Source: JAMCZC01 sp964364925 (GTDB lineage Bacteria > Patescibacteriota > Microgenomatia > Levybacterales > UBA12049). Taken from it: a DNA stretch of 25,114 bases. The position numbers and the translations under genes were made by a program. Location of the stretch: positions 1 through 25,114 of the forward strand of contig CAYIOB010000006.1 in NCBI GenBank assembly GCA_964364925.1. The letters are read 5' to 3'. The notes below the pieces were generated by a model. It worked only from the letters and a program-made list of their open reading frames with translations, was not told the DNA's origin and did no database searches. This document shows positions 6,124-13,457 of the stretch, in pieces. Numbering within the stretch: the stretch's first letter is position 1; each line of letters begins with the position of its first letter.

Positions 6124-7461
6124 ATGGCTGAAAGAGATTCAGGGCTTAAGATTTTAATACATACGCCATATGTTTTGGGAGTTCAAGACAGAAGTCCAAA
6201 CGGAGTAGCAAACTATATAACGGAAATAAAACCTCATTTGGAAGATAAGGGGTGTTCTGTTAGGCTTTTGGGGCCAAATATTTCAGACGGACAGGACAAC
6301 GCCGCAGATTATACGTTGGGAAGAAAAGTAAGGGTTTCAAGAAATAAAACAAGCTCCGAAACCTCGGTTTCGTTTAACACAAGGCACGCCAGAGCGCTTC
6401 TTTTAACAGTTAGACCCGATATTGTTATTGTGCACGAGCCTTTGGCAGGACACGCCGCTCATACGATTATCTCGGGAGCGCCAAAAAGAGAAGACGGAAC
6501 GTTAATTCCGGCTATTATTGGTACCTTTCATGCCCGAGCCGAGAGTTTAGACTGGCCAACACAAGCATCTCTATGGGTCGGGCAAAGACTTAGAAGAGTT
6601 ACTTTTAATAAATGGCTAATTCCCAATGGGAGTACGGACGGATATGTAAATACCGTAATGGGGGCTTTAGGCGGAAAAATTGCGGTCTCCAGAGCAACCG
6701 CAGATTTTTGGGATAGTATTTATCCGTCTGATTACGAAGTAATTTACAACGGAATTAATACGGCACAACTTACTCCGGACGGAGCCAAAATAGAAGCCTG
6801 GCAAGACGGCAAGCAAACGATTCTTTTTGCCGGAAGGCACGACGAAAGAAAAGGAATAGAATATTTACTCGAGGCGTATAGACTATTATCAACTACCAGA
6901 AGAGGGGAGATAAAGCTTAAAATTACAGGGGAAGGTAAAATGACAGATAAGCTTAAGCAAATGGTAAGAGAATTAAATCTTAGAGACGTAGAATTTTTAG
7001 GAGTTTTATCAAGAGACGAACTTGTTAGAGCTTACAGAACTGCAGATATTTTTGTTTCTCCGGCAACCGGCGGGGAAGGCTTTGGAAGGACGCTGGCCGA
7101 AGCAATGGCTTGCGGGACTTTGACTATTGGCAGCGATATAGACGGATATAGAGAAGTTTTGGATTATAGACCGTTTACGGGAATGGTTAGGCCTAAGGAT
7201 TCACTCGGATTAGCAAAAGCAATAGCTAAATTTTTAGATTTGCCTGAAGAAGAAAAGCAGAGATTAGGTCAAGATGCTGCAAAATATGCCCGAAGAAGAT
7301 TTTCCTGGAATGTAATCGCCAATCAGCAGGTTTTATATTACGAAGACTGTCTTAAAAAACATGGAAAACCAGAACCTGAAGAATGGCCCAGAAAGAAAAA
7401 ACCCTTGTCTCCCGCCGCAGTAATTTTTGAAAGAAGATCTAGGAACAACCTCGCAGGTTGA
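6124..7461 (+). CDS. GT4-family glycosyltransferase
   Basis: 445 residues from ATG 6124. Retaining GT-B glycosyltransferase that transfers a sugar from a nucleotide-sugar donor, probably at the inner face of the membrane to a lipid or glycan acceptor (inferred). The N-terminal acceptor domain starts KILIHTPYVLGVQDRSPNGV, and IVIVHEPLAGH and IGTFHARAE are typical of the PimA-like branch. The C-terminal donor domain starts near ILFAGRHDERKGIEYLLEA and holds the E-x7-E motif in EGFGRTLAEAMACG. The frame extends upstream to TTG 6112, too close to the -10 box, so ATG 6124 is preferred. It is the only plus-strand gene between the two ribosomal protein blocks. Its 3' end converges on the dockerin-protein gene with a three-base gap. 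A surface array beside it suggests envelope glycan or glycoprotein synthesis; the substrate is unknown. Confidence 0.88.
   Translation: MAERDSGLKILIHTPYVLGVQDRSPNGVANYITEIKPHLEDKGCSVRLLGPNISDGQDNAADYTLGRKVRVSRNKTSSETSVSFNTRHARALLLTVRPDIVIVHEPLAGHAAHTIISGAPKREDGTLIPAIIGTFHARAESLDWPTQASLWVGQRLRRVTFNKWLIPNGSTDGYVNTVMGALGGKIAVSRATADFWDSIYPSDYEVIYNGINTAQLTPDGAKIEAWQDGKQTILFAGRHDERKGIEYLLEAYRLLSTTRRGEIKLKITGEGKMTDKLKQMVRELNLRDVEFLGVLSRDELVRAYRTADIFVSPATGGEGFGRTLAEAMACGTLTIGSDIDGYREVLDYRPFTGMVRPKDSLGLAKAIAKFLDLPEEEKQRLGQDAAKYARRRFSWNVIANQQVLYYEDCLKKHGKPEPEEWPRKKKPLSPAAVIFERRSRNNLAG
7446..7460 (+). terminator. small hairpin over the glycosyltransferase stop codon
   Basis: CAACCT and AGGTTG pair with a three-base loop and run into the TGA stop. 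The following AGATTTATAT is only weakly T-rich. It sits at the convergence point of two genes and could serve both, but the call is weak. Confidence 0.25.
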
Positions 7462-7464
7462 GAT

Positions 7465-9597
7465 TTATATAGAATCCCCGCTTTGTGCAGAAAAATTTCT
7501 TAAAAACAGATTGTAATCAAACTGATTAACGCTGCCGTTGTCATCTAGGTCGGAAAGCTGTTTTTGTGATGCGCTGCATGATATTGCCAGAGACTCTTCG
7601 CTGTAGCAGCCTATTAGAATATTATAATCAAGTATACTTAATTTGTTGTCTCCATTTATATCTCCAACTACCAGAACTGCCTGCGGTAAGGAATTATTTT
7701 GTCCGGAAATAATATTTTGAATCGGAATTAATCTTGTAAGATATTTTTCTGTTTTAAGAGTAATGGAATAGACACCACTGCTTAAATTATTTCCCATATC
7801 AATTGTTCCTGTAAATACACCCGGTGAAGATTGGTATACAATTGTCCCGGATTTATTAGAAATAAGCTGATTGGAAGAATTAAACATGGATACGCTTATT
7901 GTTTTTTGAGTGTGAATTGGGTTTTGGTTTCCAAGGCTTGTTGGATTGGCGTTATCTCCTCCTTTTCCTATCCCATGCAGTTTTAAGTTTAATGACATTA
8001 ATGTAGCATCAACTGCAGGAACCGGAGTAGGTGTTAAGGTTGGCGCCACTGTAGGAGTGGGTGTTGTATATGGACATTGAGCAAACTGGCAAGTTGGGGG
8101 TATTCTCGGAACATAGCTACCGTCGGGGCAAAGTTTAGCATCTGCAGTACAAACGGTAGGCGTGTTAGTCGGTGTTGGAGTTGAAGTGCTTGTAGGGTTC
8201 AAGGTTGGCGAAGGAGCAGGACTACTAGTTGGTAATTCTGCAGGACAATTAGTGCCAAAACCTATAGGAACGCAAGAAAGGTTTTTAGTCAGAAGCACTT
8301 TGTCTACAGAAACTCCCGGCTCGTTTCCTATCAAAGTTATTACGTGAGCTCCGGCAGTTAAGGTTGCATTAATTTTAGTTGATGTATTACCATTTTGATA
8401 ATCAACCCATGTCCAGGTTGAGCTTGAGATTTGAGACGAGTTTCCAACCAAAATAGCACAGTTATTGTCTATTTTAAGGTAAAAAGAGTTATTGATGCTA
8501 TCTGCAGCTTTCATTCTGCTCCAAACTCTGTAAGTTCCGGCTGTAGTTGTTGTGGAAAAGGTTACAGTCCCTGTATTAGTGGGAACGGTAGGACAGGAAG
8601 AAGTAGGACCCGGCGTTGAAGTTGGTGTTGGCGTTGGAGTGGACTGGATAGGCACAGCATTGGCATCATTAGTAACAAAAACAGTGTCTAACCGGGCATT
8701 AATTTCACCATGACCTACTTGAATGATGTGGGGGCCGGCAGTAAGGCTAGATGCGTAGTTTCTTACTCTGACCCATTCGTAAGCGCCAATGGCGCTCGGT
8801 ACTTTTCTATCCCAACTATTATCAAAGCCTAAATACAAAGCATCGCTGGCATTTGTAGGACCCATCATCCTGGCCCAAAGGTAATAGTTACCGCTAGTGG
8901 AAAGGGAAATGCTGGCATAAGCTTCCCGCACAGGAGTTTCAGAATCAACTCCAGTGGTGGGGCTAATGTACTGGCCGTTCCAAGCACGAGTATCACTGCC
9001 CTTTGTCATTGGAGAACTAAGGGTAAAGTTTTCAGCTTCAATGTATTGAGAGAAACTGCCGGGAACAGGAGTTGGAGTAGATGTTGGCGTCGGTGTTGGA
9101 GTTGAAGTGCTTGTAGGGTTCAAGGTTGGCGAAGGAGCAGGACTACTAGTTGGTAATTCTGCAGGACAATTAGTGCCAAAACCTATAGGAACGCAAGAAA
9201 GGTTTTTAGTCAGAAGCACTTTGTCTACAGAAACTCCCGGCTCGTTTCCTATCAAAGTTATTACGTGAGCTCCGGCAGTTAAGGTTGCATTAATTTTAGT
9301 TGATGTATTACCATTTTGATAATCAACCCATGTCCAGGTTGAGCTTGAGATTTGAGACGAGTTTCCAACCAAAATAGCACAGTTATTGTCTATTTTAAGG
9401 TAAAAAGAGTTATTGATGCTATCTGCAGCTTTCATTCTGCTCCAAACTCTGTAAGTTCCGGCTGTAGTTGTTGTGGAAAAGGTTACAGTCCCTGTATTAG
9501 TGGGAACGGTAGGACAGGAAGTTTGAGCTTGTACGGAAGAAGCTTTGAATAAGCTTATGAGGATTATCAATAGTATTAAAAGTAAATTTTTTTTCAT
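7465..9597 (-). CDS. secreted multi-module carbohydrate-binding-like protein with C-terminal dockerin
   Basis: 710 residues. Signal peptide 1-25 (hydrophobic core, cleavage near VQA). Module A, about 27-150, a beta-sandwich with GTYRVWSRMKAAD and AGAHVITLIGNEPGVSVDKVLL, like carbohydrate-binding or galactose-binding folds. Thr-Pro linker. Module B, about 180-315, starts YIEAENF and resembles CBM6/CBM35. Another linker, then a second, identical module A (about 332-476). A four-cysteine motif (CPDGSYVPR) about 481-508. An Ig-like X module about 529-640. A dockerin type I-like pair of calcium loops about 641-706 (DINGDNKLSILD and DLDDNGSVNQFD). No catalytic domain is seen. The dockerin suggests attachment to a cohesin-bearing partner outside this window. 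The same X-dockerin tail occurs in the 1440-residue protein at the other end of the array. Confidence 0.85.
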   Translation of the reverse strand: MKKNLLLILLIILISLFKASSVQAQTSCPTVPTNTGTVTFSTTTTAGTYRVWSRMKAADSINNSFYLKIDNNCAILVGNSSQISSSTWTWVDYQNGNTSTKINATLTAGAHVITLIGNEPGVSVDKVLLTKNLSCVPIGFGTNCPAELPTSSPAPSPTLNPTSTSTPTPTPTSTPTPVPGSFSQYIEAENFTLSSPMTKGSDTRAWNGQYISPTTGVDSETPVREAYASISLSTSGNYYLWARMMGPTNASDALYLGFDNSWDRKVPSAIGAYEWVRVRNYASSLTAGPHIIQVGHGEINARLDTVFVTNDANAVPIQSTPTPTPTSTPGPTSSCPTVPTNTGTVTFSTTTTAGTYRVWSRMKAADSINNSFYLKIDNNCAILVGNSSQISSSTWTWVDYQNGNTSTKINATLTAGAHVITLIGNEPGVSVDKVLLTKNLSCVPIGFGTNCPAELPTSSPAPSPTLNPTSTSTPTPTNTPTVCTADAKLCPDGSYVPRIPPTCQFAQCPYTTPTPTVAPTLTPTPVPAVDATLMSLNLKLHGIGKGGDNANPTSLGNQNPIHTQKTISVSMFNSSNQLISNKSGTIVYQSSPGVFTGTIDMGNNLSSGVYSITLKTEKYLTRLIPIQNIISGQNNSLPQAVLVVGDINGDNKLSILDYNILIGCYSEESLAISCSASQKQLSDLDDNGSVNQFDYNLFLRNFSAQSGDSI
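8169..8600 (-). repeat. 432-base direct repeat, copy 1 (second module A)
   Basis: Appears identical base for base to 9090-9521 when read side by side. It encodes the second copy of module A and part of the following Thr-Pro linker. Both boundaries fall in or next to linker codons, as expected for recombination between linker repeats. Confidence 0.9.
9090..9521 (-). repeat. 432-base direct repeat, copy 2 (first module A)
   Basis: Partner of 8169-8600, 921 bases away and in the same orientation. The lack of visible divergence means recent duplication, ongoing gene conversion, or an assembly artefact. Confidence 0.9.
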
Positions 9598-9602
9598 TTT
9601 TT

Positions 9603-9664
9603 ATTATAGGTTTTTATAAATTATGCCCTATATAATATTACGACCATAAACCTTAAAATGTCAA
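9603..9664 (-). promoter_or_regulatory. promoter region of the dockerin-protein gene
   Basis: On the minus strand TTGACA (9659-9664), an 18-base spacer and TAATAT (9635-9640) form one promoter. A second, perfect TATAAT (9603-9608) lies just five bases before the ATG without a clear -35 and would give a leaderless mRNA. The block 9595-9666 recurs at 13222-13293 with about five changes. Confidence 0.55.
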
Positions 9665-9665
9665 A

Positions 9666-10781
9666 TTAATTAAGATTGGTATTAATAAAAGTCACTTGGG
9701 GCGGGTTTGTTCCAAGTGACGAATAAAAGCCTCTACCTCCCGGCGAGCCGGTCGAGACAATATTGCGTAAAGTTATGTTTTGTCCGCGTTCATAGCGGAC
9801 GGCGGTTGCTCTAGCATTGGTAACTGTACTATCCTCAATTACAAGATTATTAATAGTAGAATCCCATATTTCGAAAGCTTCATAAGTTCCGGTAACTACA
9901 AACCGACGTAAAGTTACATTCCAAGCGTTCTGTTCTGTAGGAGTTGAATGGTAGAACGTTGCGGCGGTATTAACGCCGCCTGATCCATCAACTGTAAATC
10001 CATCTACAAGAATATCATGTGCTCCACCTACTGACTGCGAGAAGTAAATCGAATGGTCGCCCGAACCGGGATACGTTGAAGTAATTGATCCGGCGATAGT
10101 GATATCACGCAGAGTAATGTGGTGCGGAGCTAATTTTCCAGGTGTATCAGGACTAAAGGCAACCCCAAACAAGATAACGCCTGTCTGCGTCGGCGTCCCG
10201 TTAGCGAAGGTGAAACCTTGCCATGTCTGGTCATGAGCCCCCTCCGTGAACGCAAGAGCGGCGTAATAAGTCATTCCCCCGCCACTGAACGTCACGCCGC
10301 CGGTTGTTTGGGCACGGACGAGAATTGGCCTGGTTCGGCCCGCATAGGCGCTGCCGATCCAGAGGGAGTCTGCCACTTGGGTGGTGGCACCTTTAACGAG
10401 ATACGTTCCATTCGCCACAACAATCTCATCAACCGTGTTGTCAGCTAGAGCTGTCTTTAACGCTGCAATTGATGAGACATTTACTACTTTTCTGGATGTT
10501 GTGGTTGGGGTTGGTGTAGGTGTTGGACTTTGTGTAGGTACGCTTGCTGAAAACCGTACGGATTTTCCTCCGGATGCGGTAGTATCCGTAACTATTGTTG
10601 CATTTCCCCCTAAAACTCCACCCTCTGCTTCGAGCTGGTCGGGGGCCGCAGCTGCTCTTCCTCTTATTTCCTGCTGCTTGAGAGCAAGTATTACAGTGAG
10701 TGGGATTGCCAAGGCGATAACAGCCAATACCAGAAAATTTCTGTATTTTTTGTTATTTAGAAATGTTCTGAAATCGGGCAT
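9666..10781 (-). CDS. signal-anchored parallel beta-helix surface protein (paralogue 1)
   Basis: 371 residues. A short basic N-terminus and one hydrophobic helix (16-34) give a type II signal anchor. Residues about 48-78 (DQLEAEGG, then SGGKSVRF) look like the first strands of a CBM6/CBM35 module whose remainder is missing. A Thr-Pro linker follows (81-94). Residues about 96-371 form a right-handed parallel beta-helix of the pectate-lyase superfamily, with DEIVVANGTY near its start and repeated short strands such as HHITLRDITI, HDILVDGFTV, NVTLRRFVV and LVIEDSTVT. No lyase active site could be assigned, so binding or adhesion is as likely as catalysis. The last residues (VTFINTNLN) match the family end. 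The 5' third is identical to the next paralogue, so it arose by tandem duplication. Confidence 0.82.
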   Translation of the reverse strand: MPDFRTFLNNKKYRNFLVLAVIALAIPLTVILALKQQEIRGRAAAAPDQLEAEGGVLGGNATIVTDTTASGGKSVRFSASVPTQSPTPTPTPTTTSRKVVNVSSIAALKTALADNTVDEIVVANGTYLVKGATTQVADSLWIGSAYAGRTRPILVRAQTTGGVTFSGGGMTYYAALAFTEGAHDQTWQGFTFANGTPTQTGVILFGVAFSPDTPGKLAPHHITLRDITIAGSITSTYPGSGDHSIYFSQSVGGAHDILVDGFTVDGSGGVNTAATFYHSTPTEQNAWNVTLRRFVVTGTYEAFEIWDSTINNLVIEDSTVTNARATAVRYERGQNITLRNIVSTGSPGGRGFYSSLGTNPPQVTFINTNLN

Positions 10782-10903
10782 CTGTATTTAGTAGAACAAA
10801 AAAGGAGTGTGAAGTCAAGAAAACGAAGTGGAAAGAAATCTCTTCCAATTCACAATTAATAAGATTATTTTAAATAATCAAATTACTTAAGATTGGTATC
10901 GAT
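10474..10903 (-). repeat. 430-base direct repeat, copy 1
   Basis: Appears identical to 11709-12138, 1235 bases away. It covers the anchor, CBM remnant and linker codons of paralogue 1, its promoter, the intergenic palindrome GATTATTT-T-AAATAATC, and the 3' end of paralogue 2. The unit therefore spans the gene boundary rather than one gene. Confidence 0.9.
10790..10818 (-). promoter_or_regulatory. promoter of beta-helix paralogue 1
   Basis: On the minus strand TTGACT (10813-10818), a 17-base spacer and TCTACT (10790-10795). The -10 box ends eight bases before the ATG, so the mRNA would be leaderless or nearly so. Confidence 0.6.
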
Positions 10904-12016
10904 AAATGTGACTCCGGGCGGGTTCGGGCCAAGCGAGCTATAAAATCCTTGTACTCCGCTGCCTGTTGAGGTAACGCGGCGTAATGTAACCGGACTACCT
11001 TTCTCATAACGAACAGCAAAATTAGTCGCTCCGGTTATTGTTGTATCCTCAATAAGAATGTTGCTAGAGAATCTATCCCAAAGTATTATTGCCTGACGAG
11101 ACCCGGTGATATTGGCATTCCGAAAGGTGATGTTATACGAACCAGTGGTACCGTTGTCATATCCGTGATTGTAAAGATGCAAAACCGAATGAAGAGGATT
11201 GGTTGGTGCTGCGACAAACGTTAGGCCATCGAAGAGAATATCATGAACGCCGCCAATGGCCTCCGAAATATAAATACCATGATCATTAGCGTTTGATTTA
11301 GTTGGGTCGTATGCATAGCCATGAAGTGTATTCGTAAGGGTAATATTACGAAGAGTAATATGGTGCGCTCCTGCCGCCGCCGAATCTATATTTCTGTTAC
11401 CAATATCAATTACTCCGGTAGATGTCGCCTCTCCATTGGCAAATCTAAAGCCGTCCCAAGTTTGGTGATGAACACCTTCATCGAAGGTAATTCCACCAAA
11501 ATAGGTAGTTCCACCACCGTCAAATGTTACTCCACCTGTAGTCTGTGCTCTGACTAAGATAGGACGAGTCCGACCAGCATATGCTGAACCTATAAAGAGA
11601 GAATTAGCTTTTTGGCTATTAGCCGTACTTACAGTATATGTCCCATTTGTTACAACTATCTCGTCAACTGTATTGTCAGCTAGATTTGTCTTTAAAGCGG
11701 CAATTGACGAGACATTTACTACTTTTCTGGATGTTGTGGTTGGGGTTGGTGTAGGTGTTGGACTTTGTGTAGGTACGCTTGCTGAAAACCGTACGGATTT
11801 TCCTCCGGATGCGGTAGTATCCGTAACTATTGTTGCATTTCCCCCTAAAACTCCACCCTCTGCTTCGAGCTGGTCGGGGGCCGCAGCTGCTCTTCCTCTT
11901 ATTTCCTGCTGCTTGAGAGCAAGTATTACAGTGAGTGGGATTGCCAAGGCGATAACAGCCAATACCAGAAAATTTCTGTATTTTTTGTTATTTAGAAATG
12001 TTCTGAAATCGGGCAT
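10883..12016 (-). CDS. signal-anchored parallel beta-helix surface protein (paralogue 2)
   Basis: 377 residues. Through the anchor, CBM remnant and linker (about residues 1-100) it is identical to paralogue 1 at the DNA level. The beta-helix body then diverges, with strands such as HHITLRNITLTN, HDILFDGLTF, YNITFRNANI and ILIEDTTIT. It ends GFYSSLGPNPPGVTFIDTNLK, the standard family end. The body is less GC-rich than the middle of paralogue 1, which again points to exchange of bodies behind a constant head. It has its own promoter, a copy of that of paralogue 1. Function as a surface adhesin or glycan-binding protein is inferred. Confidence 0.82.
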   Translation of the reverse strand: MPDFRTFLNNKKYRNFLVLAVIALAIPLTVILALKQQEIRGRAAAAPDQLEAEGGVLGGNATIVTDTTASGGKSVRFSASVPTQSPTPTPTPTTTSRKVVNVSSIAALKTNLADNTVDEIVVTNGTYTVSTANSQKANSLFIGSAYAGRTRPILVRAQTTGGVTFDGGGTTYFGGITFDEGVHHQTWDGFRFANGEATSTGVIDIGNRNIDSAAAGAHHITLRNITLTNTLHGYAYDPTKSNANDHGIYISEAIGGVHDILFDGLTFVAAPTNPLHSVLHLYNHGYDNGTTGSYNITFRNANITGSRQAIILWDRFSSNILIEDTTITGATNFAVRYEKGSPVTLRRVTSTGSGVQGFYSSLGPNPPGVTFIDTNLK

Positions 12017-12138
12017 CTGTATTTAGTAGAACAAAAAAGGAGTGTGAAGTCAAGAAAACGAAGTGGAAAGAAATCTCTTCCAATTCACAATTAATAAGAT
12101 TATTTTAAATAATCAAATTACTTAAGATTGGTATCGAT
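11709..12138 (-). repeat. 430-base direct repeat, copy 2
   Basis: Partner of 10474-10903. It covers the head of paralogue 2, its promoter and intergenic spacer, and the last codons of paralogue 3. Confidence 0.9.
12025..12053 (-). promoter_or_regulatory. promoter of beta-helix paralogue 2
   Basis: Identical to the promoter at 10790-10818: TTGACT (12048-12053), 17 bases, TCTACT (12025-12030), eight bases, ATG. It was copied with the 430-base repeat. Confidence 0.6.
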
Positions 12139-13224
12139 GAATGTCACTTGGGGCGGGCTAGAACCAAGCGATGAGTAGAAGCCCAATTGCTTACTGCCTG
12201 TAGAAGTTACACGTCGTAGTGTAATCCCATTACCATATTCGTAGCGAACGGCGATTGAGGCCCCCGTGATAGTTGAATCTTCAATAAGAAGATTATTTAT
12301 GGTTCTTGCCCAAATCATCACGGATTGATCTGTCCCACTGATATGTGCATTTCGAATCGTAACGTTTTGAGTATTATACCCATCATCACCGGCTCCTGAT
12401 AGATAATCATGATAGAAATGCAGTGCTGCCTTAATCTGTCCTGTATCAACCACGGTTAAACCGTCAATCAAAAGATCATGTGGACCGGGTGAAGCTGCTT
12501 TTGAAAAATAGATTGCGTGTCCATGTCGCAGCCCATCAGCAGCAAGTTTCAAACCTGAGATTTCTATGTTACGAAGCGTGATATGGTGTGGCGGAGCGTA
12601 GCCGGAATAGCCTCCATATACGATAACGCCCGATTCCATCGGCGCCCCGTTCGTCCACTTGAAGCCCTGCCACGTCTGGTCATGCGCACCTTGCTCAAAA
12701 CTAATACCGCCAAAGCTCGTTGCGCCCCCGCCGTCAAACGTCACACCGCCGATCGTTTGGGCGCGGACTAAGATTGGACGGGTCCGGCTGGCATAAGCAC
12801 TGCCGATCCAGAGAGAATCTGATGTTTGACTACCGGCTGTACTTATATGATACGTTCCATTCGCCACAACAATCTCATCAACCGTGTTGTCAGCCAAAGC
12901 TGTTTTTAGCGCCACGATAGACGACACCGTGACGGTCTTAAGGGTTGGGGTTGGCGTTGAGGTTGGAACAGTGGTTGGTGCGCTTACTGCAAACCGCACA
13001 GATTGTCCACCTGAAGCAGATGTATCTGCAATAACTGTTGCATTTCCTCCTAAGACTCCGCCTTCTGCTTCAAGCTGGTCGGGAGCAGCAGCTTTTTGTT
13101 GTGTATTTTGAGTTTGTTGTGCTACCCAAACTGTTAATGGAAGAGCAATAAAAATAAGAAAAACAGGAATAAGCTTTAATAAATTCCGTTTTCTTGGTGT
13201 AAGATTATTCCAATAGTTTCTCAT
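12118..13224 (-). CDS. signal-anchored parallel beta-helix surface protein (paralogue 3)
   Basis: 368 residues with a different head from paralogues 1 and 2: MRNYWNNLTPRKRNLLKLIP and a hydrophobic helix at about 18-36 (PVFLIFIALPLTVWVAQ). The same CBM remnant (DQLEAEGG, SGGQSVRF) follows, then a short Thr-Pro linker and a beta-helix with strands HHITLRNIEISG, HDLLIDGLTV, NVTIRNAHISG and LLIEDSTITG. It ends in VTFIDTNLK. Part of its head (13016-13203) is identical in DNA to that of paralogue 5, and its promoter block matches that of the dockerin gene, so it is itself a mosaic. Likely exposed on the cell surface; specific role unknown. Confidence 0.82.
   Translation of the reverse strand: MRNYWNNLTPRKRNLLKLIPVFLIFIALPLTVWVAQQTQNTQQKAAAPDQLEAEGGVLGGNATVIADTSASGGQSVRFAVSAPTTVPTSTPTPTLKTVTVSSIVALKTALADNTVDEIVVANGTYHISTAGSQTSDSLWIGSAYASRTRPILVRAQTIGGVTFDGGGATSFGGISFEQGAHDQTWQGFKWTNGAPMESGVIVYGGYSGYAPPHHITLRNIEISGLKLAADGLRHGHAIYFSKAASPGPHDLLIDGLTVVDTGQIKAALHFYHDYLSGAGDDGYNTQNVTIRNAHISGTDQSVMIWARTINNLLIEDSTITGASIAVRYEYGNGITLRRVTSTGSKQLGFYSSLGSSPPQVTFIDTNLK
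13016..13203 (-). repeat. 188-base repeat of the anchor region, copy 1
   Basis: Identical to 15668-15855 in the same orientation. It encodes the membrane anchor and CBM remnant of paralogues 3 and 5. A diverged version opens the 1440-residue protein (about 20195-20296). Confidence 0.85.
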
Positions 13225-13261
13225 TTTTTATTACAGGTTTTTATAAATTATGCCCTATATA

Positions 13262-13291
13262 ATATTAGGTTTATAAACCTTAAAATGTCAA
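13262..13291 (-). promoter_or_regulatory. promoter of beta-helix paralogue 3
   Basis: On the minus strand TTGACA (13286-13291), an 18-base spacer and TAATAT (13262-13267). The -35 box lies one base from the stop of the preceding gene remnant, the same geometry as at 9666 and 14770. A TGTAAT five bases before the ATG is a weaker counterpart of the second -10 of the dockerin gene. Confidence 0.55.
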
Positions 13292-13292
13292 A

Positions 13293-13454
13293 TCACTTAA
13301 GACTGGTATCAATGAAGGTCACTCCGGGCGGGTTGGCGCCGAGGGGCGTGTAGAGGCCCCGCACCCCGGAGCCGGTCGAGACGACGCGGTGCAGAGTGAG
13401 CGTTCCGCCATCCTCATAGCGAACTGCGAAGGTGGTCGCGGAGGACGGGATCAG
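13293..13454 (-). pseudogene. orphan C-terminal fragment of a beta-helix paralogue
   Basis: About 54 codons with no start, directly behind two TGA stops that end paralogue 4, and in the same frame. They read TTFAVRYEDGGTLTLHRVVS, then TGSGVRGLYTPLGANPPGVT and FIDTSLK, the standard family C-terminus, and stop at TGA 13293-13295. The stretch is GC-rich, and 53 bases (13330-13382) are identical to 14807-14859 in paralogue 5. Paralogue 4 has an aberrant C-terminus of its own, so this looks like the displaced original tail, or the residue of a lost neighbour. Confidence 0.75.
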
Positions 13455-13457
13455 TCA

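Noticed and set aside
8162..12026. Plus-strand open frames with Val/Gly-rich translations, repeated in several places
   Set aside because: They are the reverse complement of Thr-Pro linkers and repeated modules; they recur only because the real genes are duplicated.
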